From positions 1-16,079 of the forward strand of contig JABWAY010000056.1 in the NCBI GenBank assembly GCA_013360825.1: a DNA stretch of 16,079 nt, read 5' to 3'. This document shows, in pieces, positions 1 through 8,139 of the stretch (the first letter of the stretch is position 1; the number at the start of each line of letters is the position of its first letter). The notes under the pieces were generated by a model. The model did no database searches. It worked only from the letters and a program-made list of their open reading frames with translations, and was not told the DNA's origin. Both the position numbers and the translations under genes were made by a program. The stretch comes from Candidatus Brocadiia bacterium. Its GTDB lineage: Bacteria > Planctomycetota > MHYJ01 > WSZJ01.

Positions 1-3000
1 CTCGCCCCCGCCCTGCTCAAGGGCCGCACGCTGGGATACGCGCGGATCCGCGGGCTGAAGGCGGGGCGGACGACGCTCAGCATCGGCGACGCATCTCTCG
101 AGGTCGAGGTGCTCCCGCGCCGGACCCCGGTCGAGCGGCGCGTCACCGTCGTCGGCCCGGCGGACGGGGCGTCCGTCTGGCGGACCTTTTCCGTCGGGGT
201 GGAGGTCGATGCCGAGGCCGCGGGCGAAGGCGCCGTCCACGAACTCCGCCTCTCCAACGGGGAAACCCTGACGCCGCGCCGCGTCTCGGGACCGTGGTGG
301 GGGCCGACCCTCCGCGTCCTCTACGCCGTCAATACGTTCAGCTTCCGCGCCGGGCCGCTCGACCTGACCGCCGTCGTGCGCAGGGCGGACGGAACTGAAA
401 TCGCCGGCGAACCCCGGAGGGTCACCGTGCTCCGCCCCGCCGGCGACGACCTCGTCGAACTCGAAGCCGAGGACCAGCGGGAACTCCTTCGCCCCAGACA
501 TCTCGGCCCGGGAAATCCGACCGTCCTGGTCGACGCGAAAGCCTCCGGCCATGAGTGCTACAGCATGTTCTCCGGCGACCCCGCGGCCGTTTTCCCGTTC
601 GAAGTCGAGAAAGCGGGGACCTGGCAGATCATCGCCAACGTCCGCGGCACCTTCGCCGGCGGCGCCTTCCCCACCCTCGGACTCTCCCTCGACGACAGCG
701 GCACCCACCTGACCAACGCCCCGCTCGTCGACGAAAACTGGCACCGCATCGCGCTCGGCGTCCCCATCCGCATCGAGGCCGGAAAGCGCTTCCTCGTCCT
801 TCGTTTCCTCAATGATTTCTACGCCCCCTCCGGGAACGCGGACCGCAACATGTTCCTGGACCGGATCGAGCTGGTGCGTGTGGAGAAGACCCGGGCCGGG
901 GGGTCGGAGGGAAGCGACCCCGGCGGGCCGGTGGCGATGGGAGGCGGGGAGGCGAAACGCCGGAGCAGCTGGGGGGATGTCCGGGTCGCGTTCGCGGAGT
1001 CGTTCGACGGGCAGCCTGCGCCCGGAATCGTCGAGATCGGCGGCGTCTGCTGGTGGCGCCGGATGGACAAGACCGCGGCCCCGCTCTGCACGCTGTACGT
1101 GAACGGGAAGGCGCAGTGCGGCCAGCGCTCCGCGGCGCCGAAGTGGTGGCTGGACTGTGCCCACCTGCAGGACGGGGACAACGAGCTGAAGATCGTCGCG
1201 GTCCTCGACGGCGGGGAGACCGCGGAAACCCCCGTCCAGCGCCTTGCCTGGCGCCCGCCGTGGGAACGCGCGGGACGCCAGCGGCCGGCGCGGGAATTCC
1301 GGCGGTTCACCGTGCGCGACACGGGGTGGAACAGGCGGACGCGGGACCTGCTCAATCGGGGAACCGACAGCCCCGAGAAGATCTGCGCCCTCATGGGCGG
1401 GCCGGAGACGGCCGTCCTGACGCTTCCCGAGGACCTCGCCGGTTCGTTCAACATCTGGGTGGAGGGGCGCGGGTACGAGTTCCAGGGACAGGCGGTGGCG
1501 AAGGTGGAACTCGAGGCGGGCGGCGGGAAGACCGAGATCGGATCGCCGCAGATGCCGGGGTGGTGGTCGCCGGTGCAGGCCGGCGCGGCGATTCTCCCGC
1601 GCGGGCGCAAGAAGCTGCATGTCACGTTCGCCAACGACAGGTATGAGGAAGGGAAGGGCGACCGGAACCTGGCGCTGCAGTCCGTGATGCTGATCAGTGC
1701 GCCGGCGGGGAAAGACGGCCGGTCGCCCCGCAGCCGCGTCCTGTGGCCGCCGGCGGATGCGGAAGTCTGGGAGCAGGATGTCGTGGTCCTGGAGGCCGCG
1801 GACGACACCGGGGTCGCGTGGGTGGAGCTGGAGATCGACGGCCGGCGGACGGGAATCCGCGCGGATATCCCGGGCAGGATCGGCCGCGTCGTGCTCCCTC
1901 TCCCCGCACGCGGCCTGGCGCCCGGACCTCACACGCTCACGATCGCAGGCGCGGACAACGGGGGCCTCGAGGGGATTTCCGCCCCCCGGACGTTCGTCGT
2001 CCCGGCCGCCCCTCCCGCCGACCCCGGCCGGTACCGGCGCGCCGTCCACCTGCTCAACCGCTTCGCGTACGGCCCCGACCCGGCTGAGCTGGCCGACGTA
2101 CTCCTCATGGGCGAGGAACCCTGGCTCGCCGACCGGCTCTCGAGGCGCGGCGACGATCCGGGAGACGTGAACGCCCTCACCCAGGCCTGCATCGTCTTCA
2201 ACGGACAGAACGGGGCCTACGACGTCATGGCGCGCGATGCGATGCACGCCTGCCTGACCCCCAACCCCGCGCGCACCCGCTTCGTCCGCTGGGTTGATAA
2301 TCACTTCTCAACCTGGATCCGCAAGACCCAGGAGCGCAACGAATGGGAGGAGCGCCGGACGTTCACGATGCTCGGTGTCGCGCCGTTCCGGGACCTGCTG
2401 GGCGCGTCGTCGCACAGTCCGTGCATGCTCGTCTATCTCGACCAGTCGAACAGCTTCGCGCGCGCCCTGAACGAGAACTATGCCCGCGAGATCCTCGAAC
2501 TTCACACCGTCGGCGTTCACGGCGGGTACACCCAGGCCGACGTCACCTCCCTCGCCCACCTCCTGACCGGCTGGATGACCAGCAACGAGGGAGACGGGCA
2601 GTCCGGAGGCCCGCTGCTCCAGTGGACGTTCCGGTTCGACCCGAACCTGAACGACGATCGCCCGCACCGGTTCTTCGGCATGACCTTCCCGAAGGCGGGC
2701 CCCGAGGCCCGCTATGACCGGGCCCGCCTCGCCGTCGAGCTGCTCGCGGCCCATCCGTCCACCGCAACGTTCGTCTGCTCCAAGCTCGTCGCGCACTACG
2801 CCGCGTGGCCGGCGGACCCGGAGATGACCGCCGACCTCGCCCGCGTCTTCCTCGAGACCGACGGGGACCTCCGGGCAGTCCTCCTCGCCCTCTCCCGCCA
2901 CCCCGGCTTCTGGCGGCCCGCCCTCGAACCCCGGATCGCGCCGCCGTTCGACACCGCGGTCCGGATCTCCCGCGCCACGCGGCACGCGCTCCCCTGGCAG

Positions 3001-3372
3001 GTCCTCGACCTCTGCGCACGGAGCGGCGCCGGCGTCTACGACCGCCCGACGCCGGACGGCTACCAGGAAGAGGACGCCGCCTGGACCTCCACGAACGCCC
3101 TCCTCCAGCGCTGGCGGTTCGCCCGCGAGAACGAATGGGCCATCGCCACCCTCGTCCCCGGCGTGCTGCGGTGGACCGGAACCCCCGCGACGGACGACAT
3201 CCGCGATCGGATCATCGACATCGTCGCGATCCGGATCACCGGCCGCGTCCTCTCCCCGTCGTCCCACGACGCCGTCCTCGGCGCCCTGCGCACCTTCCAG
3301 GGAAACCGGGACGAACTCGCACAGTCCGCCGCCAGCCTCGTCGCCCAGATGCCCGAAGCCCAGACACGCTGA
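1..3372 (+). CDS. DUF1800 family protein with Ig-like and CBM60-like modules (5' end outside window)
   Basis: The frame is open from base 1, so the gene starts upstream; the GTG at 109 is only an internal valine. The visible 1123 residues (residue 1 = base 1) hold Ig-like beta regions at about 1-36, 43-140, 320-415 and 579-670. Two CBM60-like carbohydrate-binding modules lie at about 150-295 and 434-570. Each ends in the same signature, FLND-Y...DRNM and FAND-Y...GDRNL, typical of calcium-dependent xylan-binding CBM60 modules. A DUF1800 domain fills about 678-1120, with its hallmark NENYAREILELHTVGVHGGY near residue 824 and VRWVDNHFSTW before it. Known of the family: DUF1800 proteins are usually encoded beside DUF1501 proteins and are exported; their reaction is unknown. 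Inference: a secreted or surface protein that binds polysaccharide. The signal peptide would lie off the window. The DUF1800 assignment is firm, CBM60 fairly firm, and the Ig-like calls rest on general beta-strand pattern. Confidence 0.93.
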   Translation, partial: LAPALLKGRTLGYARIRGLKAGRTTLSIGDASLEVEVLPRRTPVERRVTVVGPADGASVWRTFSVGVEVDAEAAGEGAVHELRLSNGETLTPRRVSGPWWGPTLRVLYAVNTFSFRAGPLDLTAVVRRADGTEIAGEPRRVTVLRPAGDDLVELEAEDQRELLRPRHLGPGNPTVLVDAKASGHECYSMFSGDPAAVFPFEVEKAGTWQIIANVRGTFAGGAFPTLGLSLDDSGTHLTNAPLVDENWHRIALGVPIRIEAGKRFLVLRFLNDFYAPSGNADRNMFLDRIELVRVEKTRAGGSEGSDPGGPVAMGGGEAKRRSSWGDVRVAFAESFDGQPAPGIVEIGGVCWWRRMDKTAAPLCTLYVNGKAQCGQRSAAPKWWLDCAHLQDGDNELKIVAVLDGGETAETPVQRLAWRPPWERAGRQRPAREFRRFTVRDTGWNRRTRDLLNRGTDSPEKICALMGGPETAVLTLPEDLAGSFNIWVEGRGYEFQGQAVAKVELEAGGGKTEIGSPQMPGWWSPVQAGAAILPRGRKKLHVTFANDRYEEGKGDRNLALQSVMLISAPAGKDGRSPRSRVLWPPADAEVWEQDVVVLEAADDTGVAWVELEIDGRRTGIRADIPGRIGRVVLPLPARGLAPGPHTLTIAGADNGGLEGISAPRTFVVPAAPPADPGRYRRAVHLLNRFAYGPDPAELADVLLMGEEPWLADRLSRRGDDPGDVNALTQACIVFNGQNGAYDVMARDAMHACLTPNPARTRFVRWVDNHFSTWIRKTQERNEWEERRTFTMLGVAPFRDLLGASSHSPCMLVYLDQSNSFARALNENYAREILELHTVGVHGGYTQADVTSLAHLLTGWMTSNEGDGQSGGPLLQWTFRFDPNLNDDRPHRFFGMTFPKAGPEARYDRARLAVELLAAHPSTATFVCSKLVAHYAAWPADPEMTADLARVFLETDGDLRAVLLALSRHPGFWRPALEPRIAPPFDTAVRISRATRHALPWQVLDLCARSGAGVYDRPTPDGYQEEDAAWTSTNALLQRWRFARENEWAIATLVPGVLRWTGTPATDDIRDRIIDIVAIRITGRVLSPSSHDAVLGALRTFQGNRDELAQSAASLVAQMPEAQTR

Positions 3373-3392
3373 CCCGCACCCCGGAGACCCCG

Positions 3393-4673
3393 ATGCTCCA
3401 CTCCCGCAGGTTCTTCCTGAAATCCACCGGCGCCCTCGCCGCGTCCCTCGCCGTCACCCCGCTCGACCTGTTCGCCGAAGAACCGGCGGCCGGCGGCGCG
3501 GCGCCGGCCGTGACGAAAGGAAAGACTCTGGTCCTCATCTTCCTGCGCGGCGGCGCCGACGGACTGAACCTCGTCGTCCCCTGGAAGGACCCGAATTACC
3601 GGCGGATCCGCAAGTCGATCGCCCTCCCCTCCCCGGGAGAAGGCGCCGGCCCCGGCAGAGTCCTCGACCTCGACGGATCGTTCGGCCTCCACCCGAAACT
3701 GGCCCCCCTGCTCCCCCACTTCGAGGCCGGCATCGCCGTCGCACTCCACGCGGTCGGCCATGACCGCAACACGCGGTCCCACTTCGAGGAGCAGGACGCC
3801 TGGGAAACCGCCGTCATCGGCGATTCCCTCCGCGCCGACGGCTGGGTCAACCGCCACCTCCTCTCCACCTCCGGTCACGGCCCCATCCGCGCCGTCGCCA
3901 TCGGAAACGCCCTTCCCCGGATCATGCACGGGAAAGGGTGCGCCTACGCCGTCCACGGAATCGACGACCTGGCGCTTCCCGGCTCCAGGATGGGCGAGAC
4001 GGCCGCCGCGGATGCCCTGCGGAAGGCCTACGCCTGCGAAGAGGGAGGCCGGAATCGCGCGGCGAGGGAGCTCCTGGCGGAGACGGCGCAGGGGACGCTG
4101 GACGGGGTCGATCAGCTGAAGGGGATCGTCGGCAGGCCGTACACGCCGCTCAAGCCCTATCCCGTGTCGGAGCTGGGGGGGAAACTGATGCAGGCCGCGC
4201 GCCTGATCAAGTCGAAGGTCGGCGTGGAAGTCCTCGAGATCGACTACGACGGGTGGGACACCCACCAGTACCAGGGAGGGGCCGAGGGAACATTCGCCAA
4301 CCTCGCGGGCGGGCTGGCCGAGGCGGTCTCGGCGTTTCTGAACGACCTCGGGGACCATGCGCAGGACGTCCTCGTGATGACCTTGAGCGACTTCGGCCGG
4401 ACGGCGTCCGAGAACGGGACCTTCGGCACGGACCACGGCTGGGCGAACGTGATGTTCGCGTTCGGTCCGGCCGTCCGGCGCGCGGACGGAAAACGGCTGA
4501 TCGGCCGCTGGCCGGGGCTTGCTCCCGACCAGCTGCACGAGAAGCGCGACCTGATGCACACGACCGATTTCAGGGATGTGATGGCCGAGGGGCTCCGTCT
4601 TCATCTGGGCCACCCGGATGCAGGCAGGGTCCTGCCGGGACGGACCTTCGAGAGCGTGGGGCTGCTCGCGTAG
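3393..4673 (+). CDS. DUF1501 family protein, Tat-exported
   Basis: The protein is 426 residues and starts at ATG 3393, with GGAG six bases upstream (3383-3386), 20 bp after the DUF1800 stop. The N-terminus has a twin-arginine signal, S-R-R-F-F-L-K at residues 4-10, then a hydrophobic stretch ending near LFAEE (about 30), so a folded protein is probably exported by Tat. DUF1501 hallmarks follow in order: LIFLRGGADGLN (48-59), the H-D-R-N-T-R-S-H-F-E region near 125-135, DYDGWDTHQ near 284, LSDFGRTASENG near 330 and TDHGWAN near 347. Known of the family: DUF1501 belongs to the alkaline-phosphatase-like superfamily, and the Asp/His-rich motifs are the likely metal ligands; substrates are unknown. 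Placement directly after a DUF1800 gene is the classic arrangement and suggests co-transcription and a shared extracytoplasmic job. Family call is secure; enzymatic activity is inference. Confidence 0.95.
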   Translation: MLHSRRFFLKSTGALAASLAVTPLDLFAEEPAAGGAAPAVTKGKTLVLIFLRGGADGLNLVVPWKDPNYRRIRKSIALPSPGEGAGPGRVLDLDGSFGLHPKLAPLLPHFEAGIAVALHAVGHDRNTRSHFEEQDAWETAVIGDSLRADGWVNRHLLSTSGHGPIRAVAIGNALPRIMHGKGCAYAVHGIDDLALPGSRMGETAAADALRKAYACEEGGRNRAARELLAETAQGTLDGVDQLKGIVGRPYTPLKPYPVSELGGKLMQAARLIKSKVGVEVLEIDYDGWDTHQYQGGAEGTFANLAGGLAEAVSAFLNDLGDHAQDVLVMTLSDFGRTASENGTFGTDHGWANVMFAFGPAVRRADGKRLIGRWPGLAPDQLHEKRDLMHTTDFRDVMAEGLRLHLGHPDAGRVLPGRTFESVGLLA

Positions 4674-4676
4674 TCG

Positions 4677-5351
4677 TCACCGCCTCTCCGTTTCCGGCCC
4701 GCCCTGCTCCTTCGGCGCGATCGGGTACAGGTGGAGCTTTCCTCCCTTCGCCTCCGCGCGATAGATCAGGAGCTTCTTTTCCGCCGGCCCGTTCAGGATC
4801 GTTCCGTCCAGCCGGAACCGCGAGCCGTGGACCGGACACTCGAGCCGCTGTTCCTCGAGGTTGAGGCGGAGCGTCCCGCCCATGTGCGTGCAGGTCGCGG
4901 AAGCCGCCGCGTAGCCGTCTTCCGTCTTCCAGACCAGAACCGGGCGTTCGCCCGAGAGGCGGACCGTCCGCTGCTCCCCGGCCCGGGTGAGCCCGTCGGG
5001 AAGCGCGATCACGATTTCTTCGTCGGTGGGCGTGACGACGGGGCGAGCCGGGGGGGGCGAGGCGGCGCCGCCGGCCTTGCAGCATCCCCCGCCGGAGCTC
5101 TTCCCCTTCGAACCGCGCTGCATCCCGCAACCGCCCCCGGAACCTTCCCCGGAGCCCTCCCCGGAGGCGCCGGCGTGCATGCCGCAGCCGCCGTCCCTGC
5201 CGGAGCCCTCGCCTCCGCCAGATTGGCAGCCCGCACCGCTTCCCTCGGCAGCGGCCGGGTTTTCCGGTGTCGGGGCGGGATCTGTGGTGCAGCCCGTGAA
5301 GAGTGCGCCGGCGAGGAGTGCGGTCCCGACTCCGGCGAAGATGTGTCTCAT
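4677..5351 (-). CDS. Rieske [2Fe-2S] lipoprotein with Cys/Gly-rich linker
   Basis: The protein is 224 residues. ATG at 5351 is supported by GGAGG (5357-5361) five bases upstream. Residues 1-21 form a lipoprotein signal (ALFTGC, lipid-modified Cys21; Phe at -3 is a slightly unusual lipobox). Residues 37-95 are a Gly/Ser-rich linker with Cys42, 56, 75, 90 and 91, including GGCGMH and GGCGMQ. A Rieske domain follows at about 110-218: C154-T-H156-M-G-G and C172-P-V-H175-G-S, 15 residues apart, then a GPA loop. The two extra cysteines that form a disulfide in bc1-type Rieske proteins are Gly159 and Val174 here, so this looks like a ferredoxin-type domain rather than a cytochrome bc1 subunit. Inference: an electron carrier anchored on the periplasmic face; no partner oxidoreductase is visible. 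It converges on the DUF1501 gene with only 3 bp between stops. Confidence 0.88.
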   Translation of the reverse strand: MRHIFAGVGTALLAGALFTGCTTDPAPTPENPAAAEGSGAGCQSGGGEGSGRDGGCGMHAGASGEGSGEGSGGGCGMQRGSKGKSSGGGCCKAGGAASPPPARPVVTPTDEEIVIALPDGLTRAGEQRTVRLSGERPVLVWKTEDGYAAASATCTHMGGTLRLNLEEQRLECPVHGSRFRLDGTILNGPAEKKLLIYRAEAKGGKLHLYPIAPKEQGGPETERR

Positions 5352-5356
5352 GGCTG

Positions 5357-5399
5357 CCTCCGGGTGAAGAATTGATGAATGGCGTTAACTGACACCCGG
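5357..5399 (-). promoter_or_regulatory. Inverted repeat overlapping the Rieske gene ribosome binding site
   Basis: Perfect 7-bp arms CCGGGTG (5360-5366) and CACCCGG (5393-5399) flank 26 bases that are much more AT-rich than the surroundings (16 A/T in 5367-5390). In the minus-strand transcript the 3' arm runs into the GGAGG Shine-Dalgarno (5357-5361) and covers its first two bases, so a hairpin could affect ribosome access. It could instead be a protein-binding operator. Function is inference from position. Confidence 0.35.
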
Positions 5400-5442
5400 A
5401 CGTCGCGCAAATCCGATGCCGCGGCGGGGACGACCGTTCCGG

Positions 5443-5459
5443 GCCGGTGAAGGACCGGC
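5443..5459 (-). terminator. Possible hairpin terminator downstream of enolase
   Basis: A perfect 6-bp stem, GCCGGT (5443-5448) and ACCGGC (5454-5459), with a five-base loop lies 32 bases beyond the enolase stop. No T tract follows on the minus strand, so it is not a classical intrinsic terminator. It may slow polymerase or protect the 3' end, or may be chance in GC-rich DNA. Confidence 0.3.
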
Positions 5460-5491
5460 GCCGGGCTCCCCTCGCGCCCCGGCCCTCCCCT

Positions 5492-6781
5492 CTACCGCTT
5501 CCCCGCGAACGCGGAAATCCCCGGATACCGCGCCGCAGCCCCCAGCTCCTCCTCAATCCGCAGCAGCTGGTTGTACTTCGCAATCCGGTCCGATCGGCTC
5601 GCGCTCCCGGTCTTGATCATCCCGCAATTCGTCGCGACCGCGATGTCGGCGATCGTCGAGTCCTCCGTCTCGCCCGAACGGTGCGACAGAATCGCCGTGT
5701 ACCCGTTCCTGCGCGCCAGCTCCACCGCTTCCAGCGTCTCAGTAAGCGTCCCGATCTGGTTCACCTTCACGAGAATCGAGTTCGCCACACCCTCACGGAT
5801 CCCCTTCGCCAGGATCTCCGTATTCGTGCAGAACAGGTCGTCGCCGACCAGCTGCACGGACGCGCCCAGGGTCTGCGTCAGCGCCTTCCACGACGCCCAG
5901 TCGTTCTCCGCCACGCCGTCCTCGATCGACACGATCGGGTATTTCCCCGCCCATTCCGCGTACATCGCGACGATCTGCTCACCGGTCCGCACCGACTTGT
6001 CCGACTTGCGGTAGACGTACGTCCCTCCCTCGAAGAACTCGCTCGCCGCCACGTCCATCGCGAACATCACGTCCTTCCCCGGGGCGTACCCGGCGCGCTC
6101 GCACGCGTCCCGGATCAGCTGAAGCGCCTCCTCGTTCGACCCGAGATCCGGCGCGAACCCGCCTTCGTCCCCCACCCCCGTCGCGAGTTTCTTCTCCTTC
6201 AGCACCTTCTTCAGCGTATGGAAAATTTCCGCCCCCACCCGCAGAGCCTCGCCGAACGACTTCGGTCCCGTGGGGCAGATCATGAACTCCTGGAAATCCA
6301 GCCGGTTGTCCGCGTGCGCGCCGCCGTTGATGATGTTCATCATCGGGACCGGGAGGGTCCGCGCACCGGGCCCGCCCAGGTACCGGTACAGCGGCAGTCC
6401 GCTCGCGGCCGCAGCCGCCCGCGCCACCGCCAGCGAGACGGCCAGGATCGCGTTCGCCCCCAGGTTCCCCTTGTTCGGCGTCCCGTCCAGCGCGCACATC
6501 CGCGCGTCCACCGCCGCCTGCTCCGTCGCGCACATCCCGCGCAGTTCCGGACCCAGGAACGTGTTCACGTTCGCCACCGCCCCGCGCACTCCCTTCCCGA
6601 AATAACGCTTCCCGTCCCCGTCCCTCAATTCCGCCGCCTCGCGCTCCCCCGTCGACGCCCCGCTCGGCACCGCCGCGCGCCCCCGCGCCCCTCCCTCGAG
6701 CGCGACGTCGCATTCCACGGTCGGGTTGCCACGGGAGTCGAGAATCTCGCGGGCGCGGACGGACGCGATGCCTGTCTTCAT
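5492..6781 (-). CDS. eno: Enolase (phosphopyruvate hydratase)
   Basis: The enzyme converts 2-phosphoglycerate to phosphoenolpyruvate in the cytoplasm, the penultimate step of glycolysis. The protein is 429 residues, a normal bacterial length, and starts at ATG 6781 with GGAG about seven bases upstream. The N-terminal motifs ILDSRGNPTVE (13-23) and SGASTG (40-45) include the flexible active-site loop. Catalytic residues are all visible: H156, E165, E206 in GDEGGFAP (general acid/base pair with K339), magnesium ligands D243, E287 and D314, K339 in VKVNQIGTL, the SHRSGETED loop (366-374) and K390. The C-terminus has the hallmark SRSDRIAKYNQLLRIEEEL (395-413). It sits 65 bp after the M20 peptidase gene and probably belongs to the same transcript as pyruvate kinase. 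Third codon positions are G-rich, unlike the adjacent peptidase gene. The identification is certain. Confidence 0.99.
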   Translation of the reverse strand: MKTGIASVRAREILDSRGNPTVECDVALEGGARGRAAVPSGASTGEREAAELRDGDGKRYFGKGVRGAVANVNTFLGPELRGMCATEQAAVDARMCALDGTPNKGNLGANAILAVSLAVARAAAAASGLPLYRYLGGPGARTLPVPMMNIINGGAHADNRLDFQEFMICPTGPKSFGEALRVGAEIFHTLKKVLKEKKLATGVGDEGGFAPDLGSNEEALQLIRDACERAGYAPGKDVMFAMDVAASEFFEGGTYVYRKSDKSVRTGEQIVAMYAEWAGKYPIVSIEDGVAENDWASWKALTQTLGASVQLVGDDLFCTNTEILAKGIREGVANSILVKVNQIGTLTETLEAVELARRNGYTAILSHRSGETEDSTIADIAVATNCGMIKTGSASRSDRIAKYNQLLRIEEELGAAARYPGISAFAGKR

Positions 6782-6846
6782 GGGGAGCTCCGGGAAGAAG
6801 AAGGGGGACCGCCCGAGCGTACCACCGGGCCGCGGGGCGTGAAGGG

Positions 6847-8139
6847 TTAGAGGGCGGCGACGCGGGTGAGGAAGGCCGCGACGTGGGCGCGGCCGGCGTC
6901 GAGCGCGGAGAGGGCGACGGACTCGTTGGGGGCGTGAATGGCGGAGGCCGGGTCGCCGGTGCCGAAGGAGACGCAGGGCATGAGCGCGCGGTAGAGGTAC
7001 ATCGGCCCGCTGGCCGGCATCAGGGGGAGGAGGAACGGGTCCCGGCCCCATGCCTCCCGGGCCGCCTCCGCGGCCGCGCGGACCAGGGGGTCGTCGACCG
7101 CGGTCCGGGCGGGCGGATAGCCGTGGGCGTCGGAGAGCTCGATGCCGAAGGGCCGGAAATAGGCCCGGAGCTTTTCCCGGATTTCCGCCGGATCCATGTC
7201 CGGCACGAGCCGGACGTCGAACTTCACCGAGGCGGATTTCGGCAGCACGGTCTTCGAGCCTTTTCCCTGGTACCCCGACGTCAGCCCGTTGATGTTGATC
7301 GTCGGGCGGAAGACCAGCGCTTCCTTCAGGTCCGGGCCGCACAGCCCCCCGAGGAACCCGGCGATTCCGTACGCCTCGCGCCTCTTCTCCTCGTCGTACG
7401 GCATCGCGTCGAGCGCGGCGAGATCGGCGCCCCCGGGGCGGCGGACGCGCTCGTAGAACCCGGGCAGCGTCACCGTCCCGTCCGGGGCCCGGAGTCCGGC
7501 GAGGGCATGGACCAGCGTCCAGGCCGCGGACGGAACCGCGACGCCGACCGAGCTGTGGAGGTCGCGCGCCGTGCCCCTGCAGGTCGCCTCCGCGTGAAGG
7601 ATTCCCTTCACGCCGCAGATCACGTCCGGCGTCCCGTGTTCGTCCCGGCCGCCCGTCTCCCAGAGGCAGCCGTCGGCCTGGAGCCAGTCTCGCTGTGCGG
7701 CGACGAATCCCGCGAGGGACGGCGATCCGACCTCCTCCTCCCCCTCCACCGTGAACTTGAGGTTCACGGGCAGCCGGTCCCCCAGGTCCCGGACCGCGCC
7801 GAGCCGGACGGCGAGGTTGGCCTTGTTGTCCGCCACGCCCCGGGCATAGAGGCGCCCGTCGCGCTCGACCGGCTCCCACGGGGGGGAGCGCCACTCGTCC
7901 AGCGGGTCCGGGGGCTGGACGTCGTAGTGGTTGTACACGAGAAGGGTCTTCCGGGCGCCCGGAGTCTTTTTTTCGGCGCAGACCACCGGGTTTCCGGTCG
8001 TCTCCACCACGCGGGCGTCGAATCCGAGTTCGGTGAAGACGCCGAGCAGCAGCGTCACCGAATCGCGGATCCCGGTCCCCTGGGCGGAGACGGAGGGGAT
8101 CCGGAGGTACCGGTCGAGAAAACTCCGCGTCCAGCTCAC
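6847..8139 (-). CDS. M20 family metallopeptidase (dipeptidase-like)
   Basis: This is a two-zinc exopeptidase or amidohydrolase of 430 residues. I chose the GTG start at 8139 because the protein homology begins there (VSWTRSFLDRYLRIPSVS), a GGAGG-like site lies just upstream, and GTGA overlaps the pyruvate kinase stop by 4 bp, which suggests translational coupling. The active site is complete: H71 in YNHYDVQ, bridging D104 in ARGVADNKA, catalytic E135 and metal ligand E136 in EGEEEVGS, an acidic ligand in the WETGGRDEHG region, and a C-terminal His in AIHAPNES. The lid/dimerisation domain carries DLHSS and GYQGKGSKTVLP followed by RLVPDMDP, as in the carnosinase / cytosolic dipeptidase branch of M20. 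There is no signal peptide, so it is cytoplasmic. Its exact substrate cannot be read from sequence; other M20 hydrolases such as ArgE/DapE-like deacylases are possible but fit less well. Confidence 0.92.
   Translation of the reverse strand: MSWTRSFLDRYLRIPSVSAQGTGIRDSVTLLLGVFTELGFDARVVETTGNPVVCAEKKTPGARKTLLVYNHYDVQPPDPLDEWRSPPWEPVERDGRLYARGVADNKANLAVRLGAVRDLGDRLPVNLKFTVEGEEEVGSPSLAGFVAAQRDWLQADGCLWETGGRDEHGTPDVICGVKGILHAEATCRGTARDLHSSVGVAVPSAAWTLVHALAGLRAPDGTVTLPGFYERVRRPGGADLAALDAMPYDEEKRREAYGIAGFLGGLCGPDLKEALVFRPTININGLTSGYQGKGSKTVLPKSASVKFDVRLVPDMDPAEIREKLRAYFRPFGIELSDAHGYPPARTAVDDPLVRAAAEAAREAWGRDPFLLPLMPASGPMYLYRALMPCVSFGTGDPASAIHAPNESVALSALDAGRAHVAAFLTRVAAL

Noticed and set aside
3060..4613. 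517-codon minus-strand open frame opposite the DUF1800/DUF1501 genes
   Set aside because: It lies antisense to two genes with clear family motifs, and its translation has no recognisable domain.
5100..5240. Tandem DNA repeat in the Rieske linker region
   Set aside because: The repeated CCCCGGAG-like units are short and imperfect and are explained by Gly/Ser codons. There is no regular period.
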